The notes below the pieces were generated by a model. It had not been told where the DNA came from. It was given only the letters and a program-made list of their open reading frames with translations, and searched no databases. DNA of 64,000 bases from Bacillus massilinigeriensis (GTDB lineage: Bacteria; Bacillota; Bacilli; Bacillales; Cytobacillaceae): positions 140,373 to 204,372 of the forward strand of contig NZ_LT630004.1 of assembly GCF_900111815.1 (NCBI RefSeq), in the 5' to 3' direction. This document shows, one piece after another, positions 61,578 to 64,000 of this stretch. The position numbers and the translations under genes are program-made. The number at the start of each line of letters is the position of its first letter. Within the stretch, counting starts at the first letter, position 1.

Positions 61578-62338
61578 TGAGCGAGTTAAGAAGTATTTTC
61601 AAACAAGAATTTATGAAGCTTCAAAATATTGAAGGAATTAAACAATCGTTCATAGCTACTAATGTTGATGAAATAAAAAAAATTTTTGGTTATATTTTTG
61701 TGATAAATTACCTGAAAAATAGAGCTGAGACAAAGCGGTATTTTGGTGCTGAATATAATATGACTTTCTCCTTACTTTTAGAATCTACCTTTGCACTTTT
61801 AACTGGTCAATGTAGAAGTTCTTTATTATTATTAAGGTCTGCTCAAGAAGCTAATTTTAGGTTTGTCTTAGAGAGAGAAAGGGAACTTATGTTGAGGCAA
61901 GATTCAACCTTAAGTTTTGAAAGTTTAGATTTTCGATTTATAGAAACTAAAAGAAAGTTTACAAAGGATTTACAAAATAGCATAGATAGAGGTAAATTCT
62001 CTGATTATTACAATTCTATTGAAAGAACCTATACGTTATATAATAAGTTAAGTGGAGTTGTACACTCACAATCAAAAAATATGCCAGTGATGAGTGTTGA
62101 ATATTTTTCAAGTCTACACAAAGAAACAATTATTGATAAACAAGAGTTCTTTAACTTATTTTCCGCAACTTTAAACGAAATGTTTTTATTAACATTTTTT
62201 ATGCTAAGAGAAAGTTTGAAAAAGTGGGATAGTTATGTTCTCTTTGATCTGCTAATAATTTTATACGGTAAAAAAAGATCCCAATCACTAATTAAACTTA
62301 TAAAAACTTTTGAAATAAACAATTTGGAGGTGGAGTGA
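61577..62338 (+). CDS. Unknown helical protein of the ParA operon, HEPN/DUF5677-like pattern (253 aa)
   Basis: Helical throughout. The arrangement of LLLESTFALLTGQCRSSLLLLRSAQEANFRFVLERERELMLR followed about 70 residues later by YTLYNKLSGVVHSQSKNMP resembles DUF5677/AbiV-type HEPN-like proteins, in which a Y-x2-LSxxVHS motif closes the helical bundle. This is a pattern resemblance, not proven homology. The canonical R-x4-6-H RNase motif is not clear. Coupled to the upstream gene by TAATG. Confidence 0.7.
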   Translation: MSELRSIFKQEFMKLQNIEGIKQSFIATNVDEIKKIFGYIFVINYLKNRAETKRYFGAEYNMTFSLLLESTFALLTGQCRSSLLLLRSAQEANFRFVLERERELMLRQDSTLSFESLDFRFIETKRKFTKDLQNSIDRGKFSDYYNSIERTYTLYNKLSGVVHSQSKNMPVMSVEYFSSLHKETIIDKQEFFNLFSATLNEMFLLTFFMLRESLKKWDSYVLFDLLIILYGKKRSQSLIKLIKTFEINNLEVE

Positions 62339-62395
62339 ATAGCTAAAATTCCGATAAAACTAATAGTTGATACAGTTAAAAACCAAGGACCAAAG

Positions 62396-62941
62396 GTGGG
62401 GAAGTTTGTTAAAAACAACTGGAAAGAGATATCAGAGGGAGTGGCTCTAGTAGGTTATGTTGGTAAAAAAGCAATAGATTTTAGACAAAGTAAGAAAGAT
62501 ACAGAACAGTATCAAAGAAAGATTCATTATCGAAAAACTCGGCATGGTCAGTATAAAACTGAAATATTGCTAAACTTGGATAATAAAAAAAGAAATGAGC
62601 TTTTTCAAGCTAAATTAGAGGTCGAGCAATTTATTCAGCAAATAAAAGATGAAGAAAGCAAGGAATTAGTTGTGAAAAAGCCGCTACATTCCCAACGAAT
62701 AAATAATTGGAATGAGGTTCTAACTCAAATTGAGGATAAGATGGCAATGAAGGATTATCAAGAATACTTAATGATATATAATAATCCTAACTATCAAAGT
62801 TTGTATTTTGAAGGATTCGAAGGTCAAATAGAAAAATTCAAAAATCTAATAGATAGTCAAAATACTTTTGAACTGTATGAATATCTCCTTACAAGAACAA
62901 AAAGAAGTAAGGAGGACATAAAAATAGATTTTTTATTGTAA
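62396..62941 (+). CDS. Unknown basic protein Y of the ParA operon (181 aa or longer)
   Basis: Not recognised. Helical with basic middle (FRQSKKDTEQYQRKIHYRKTRHGQYKT) and acidic C-terminal half. GTG 62396 has AAGGA six nt upstream. However the frame is open back to 62339, where ATA GCT AAA ATT CCG follows GGAGGTGGAG and the preceding stop; AKIPIKLIVDTVKNQGPKVG looks like native protein. So the original start was probably ATG at 62339, now ATA. Terminator at 62963-62990. Confidence 0.65.
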   Translation: MGKFVKNNWKEISEGVALVGYVGKKAIDFRQSKKDTEQYQRKIHYRKTRHGQYKTEILLNLDNKKRNELFQAKLEVEQFIQQIKDEESKELVVKKPLHSQRINNWNEVLTQIEDKMAMKDYQEYLMIYNNPNYQSLYFEGFEGQIEKFKNLIDSQNTFELYEYLLTRTKRSKEDIKIDFLL

Positions 62942-62962
62942 TATACTCCTCTTGCCTGTAGT

Positions 62963-62990
62963 GCACCCCAAAAGTTATGGGGTGTTTTAT
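62963..62990 (+). terminator. Terminator of the ParA operon
   Basis: CACCCC-AAAAGTTAT-GGGGTG followed by TTTTAT. From here to the IS66 end at 63343 the sequence is AT-rich; an open frame at 63130-63411 has no binding site and is not called. Confidence 0.75.
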
Positions 62991-63342
62991 CATGGCAAAA
63001 ATATAGTGATCTATTGCCTTACCCCCGATTTTACTCTTCCCGTTTAAGGTCCAATTCAATGAAATTATCCCTATTCAGTATTGTGCATCTCTTATTTTAT
63101 GCCCTTTCTCTCTTCGTTGATATAGCAGTTTGCACCATCCCTATCTCCATAGGAGAAAAAATGGTTCATTCATTTGCCTGATTTATCTGGTTTTGACTTA
63201 CGCCTATTTTTTTGATGAATCACCGTCGAAGTTTTTGAGAATAGAATACTTATATGGAGTTGCAGCCGATGAATACGACAAGGATTGTCTTAATGAGTTA
63301 CTTGGTATATTCCAATATTCTCTTTCGTTAATGAGGAAGATT

Positions 63343-63735
63343 GTAAGCCCCCAATCAAACAACGCATATAAGCATGCAGCACCTCCTGGTACGATGAATG
63401 TATCCATCTAAGGGAGGTGCTTTTCCTATGCTGCAACAAAAACTTACGATTGTCCCCGTTACATTACATGACGAAAATAACGTTTCCTGCCCATCCACTG
63501 TTTCACCAGCTACCACAAGTCACGTTTGCACAATCAAAACGGCTAACGTCGAAATCTCCTTTTCCAACGCTGTGGATCAGCACTTGATACAAACGGTAAT
63601 GAGGGAGCTGAAACACCTGTGAAATATGACTATACAAGTGTGAAAAATATTTATATCATTTGTGGGAAAACCGATATGCGAAAAGGCATTGACGGACTGG
63701 CAACACTGATTCAAGTGTATTTGGCAAGCAAAAAA
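63343..63735 (+). mobile_element. Left end of an IS66-family element, truncated by an IS21-type element
   Basis: Begins GTAAGCCCCC, the typical IS66 terminus, then the accessory genes tnpA and a truncated tnpB. The transposase gene tnpC is missing. The right border near 63735 is approximate. Confidence 0.75.
63428..63622 (+). CDS. IS66 accessory protein TnpA
   Basis: 64 residues: MLQQKLTIVPVTLHDENNVSC ... IKTANVEISFSNAVDQHLIQTVMRELKHL. The C-terminal block (I-x2-AN-x2-ISF-x3-VD-x3-L-x3-M-x2-L) is characteristic of IS66 ORF1 proteins, needed with TnpB for transposition. AGGGAGGTGCTTTTCCT precedes ATG 63428. It overlaps tnpB by 4 nt (GTGA). Confidence 0.82.
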   Translation: MLQQKLTIVPVTLHDENNVSCPSTVSPATTSHVCTIKTANVEISFSNAVDQHLIQTVMRELKHL

Positions 63736-63762
63736 TGTATGAAACGGCAGTTAAAAATGTAG
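63619..63762 (+). pseudogene. IS66 TnpB, truncated after about 35 residues
   Basis: GTG 63619: KYDYTSVKNIYIICGKTDMRKGIDGLATLIQVYL is the TnpB start (CGKTDMRKGIDGLA). After it the frame enters foreign sequence and stops at 63762. TnpB is normally about 115 residues; the break coincides with the IS21-type end. Confidence 0.85.
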
Positions 63763-64000
63763 CCACCTGCCAACCGTTTTCTAATTTTGTAATAATGACT
63801 CCTTATAGCGATGACTATCTCCATTAAATACCACCAGATGAGAGTGATGGATCAGTCGGTCAATGACTGCTTCCGTTAATATTGGATCTCCAAAGACGTG
63901 GTTCCACTGACCGAACTGAAGATTGGTCGTAATAATAATACTCTTGGACTCATAACACATTGAAATAATTTGGAATAATAGTTCTCCACCTTGCTTGTGC
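63736..64000 (-). mobile_element. End of an IS21-family element (continues beyond the window)
   Basis: From about TGTATGAAACGG at 63736 to the window edge. Holds the istB 3' part on the minus strand. The exact terminus is uncertain. Confidence 0.7.
63781..64000 (-). CDS. istB: IstB-like ATPase of IS21, C-terminal part (5' end beyond window)
   Basis: About 73 residues visible: GGELLFQIISMCYESKSIIITTNLQFGQWNHVFGDPILTEAVIDRLIHHSHLVVFNGDSHRYKES, the sensor I (TTN) and Arg-finger (DRL-HH) region of IstB AAA+ proteins that help target IS21 transposition. Stop at 63781-63783. Confidence 0.9.
   Translation of the reverse strand, partial: HKQGGELLFQIISMCYESKSIIITTNLQFGQWNHVFGDPILTEAVIDRLIHHSHLVVFNGDSHRYKESLLQN

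Noticed and set aside
63130..63411. 93-residue open frame running into the IS66 end
   Set aside because: No binding site for the TTG start, and the last third is IS66 terminal sequence; at most a remnant of an interrupted gene.

Overview
The window is chromosomal DNA from a low-to-moderate GC, endospore-forming Firmicute of the Bacillaceae (Bacillus sensu lato, possibly close to Mesobacillus or Metabacillus). The evidence is the strong Shine-Dalgarno sequences, frequent TTG and GTG starts, sigma-B and sigma-D type promoters, the Lia, Sin and cyd genes, and long stretches of genes matching the yfj-yfk-yfl part of the B. subtilis chromosome. No rRNA, tRNA or CRISPR array was seen.

Layout. 1-1.9 kb: 3' part of a biotin operon (bioA, bioD) on the minus strand behind a BirA operator. 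2-5 kb: a PLP-dependent sulfur amino acid enzyme, a sigma-B stress protein and a LysM-CAP secreted protein. 5.2-8.8 kb: a liaI-liaH-liaF-liaS-liaR cell-envelope stress module without liaG. 9-16.3 kb: a flippase, a DUF1284 protein, a TrkA_C-type gene broken by an IS1182-family element, and a CorA transporter. 16.6-23.5 kb: yetJ-like channel, mscL, acylphosphatase, aminopeptidase, MFS transporter, topB. 23.5-31.3 kb: a Nudix-GNAT fusion, a peroxiredoxin with UGA in place of the peroxidatic cysteine, cydAB, motAB and a YedF/DsrE protein. 31.6-33.1 kb: a c-di-GMP-I riboswitch in front of sinI, a convergent sinR, and a comFB-like gene. 33.3-37.2 kb: yfkM, map, yfkK, yfkJ, yfkI and yfkH homologues. 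37.3-39 kb: an AT-rich patch with a DHFR-like gene, a decayed DUF523 gene and an XRE regulator pair with palindromic operators. 39-53.1 kb: an RsbR paralogue, a ZosA-type P-ATPase, YfkF, OsmC, YfkE (Ca2+/H+ antiporter), YczE-type, YfkD, YtxH, gamma-glutamyltransferase, a nitronate monooxygenase-like enzyme and class I fumarase. 53.2-58.4 kb: repeats, pdaA, frameshifted dsdA, an AlkA-type glycosylase and rlmCD. 58.4-64 kb: an AT-rich accessory island with a four-gene ParA-like operon split by an IS4-type element, followed by IS66 and IS21 remnants.

Four things stand out. (1) The peroxiredoxin at 25048-25659 reads as one 204-codon frame if UGA at 25237 is selenocysteine. A hairpin that fits the bacterial SECIS pattern follows directly, and a YedF-type selenium-associated gene lies 5.3 kb away. 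(2) A textbook GEMM-I aptamer precedes sinI, which would place the master biofilm antirepressor under c-di-GMP control, next to sinR and a ComFB-family gene. (3) Two diverged copies of a ~246-bp intergenic element (15543-15789 and 53382-53627) each end in five 21-nt-spaced copies of one motif. Two other intergenic arrays use the same 21-nt period with different motifs. (4) The tightly coupled ParA-plus-three-unknowns operon in the island resembles no system I can name. The dispersed family GCGTGCCTGACCCCC, at least 17 copies, fills many intergenic gaps and in one case supplies a gene's stop codon.
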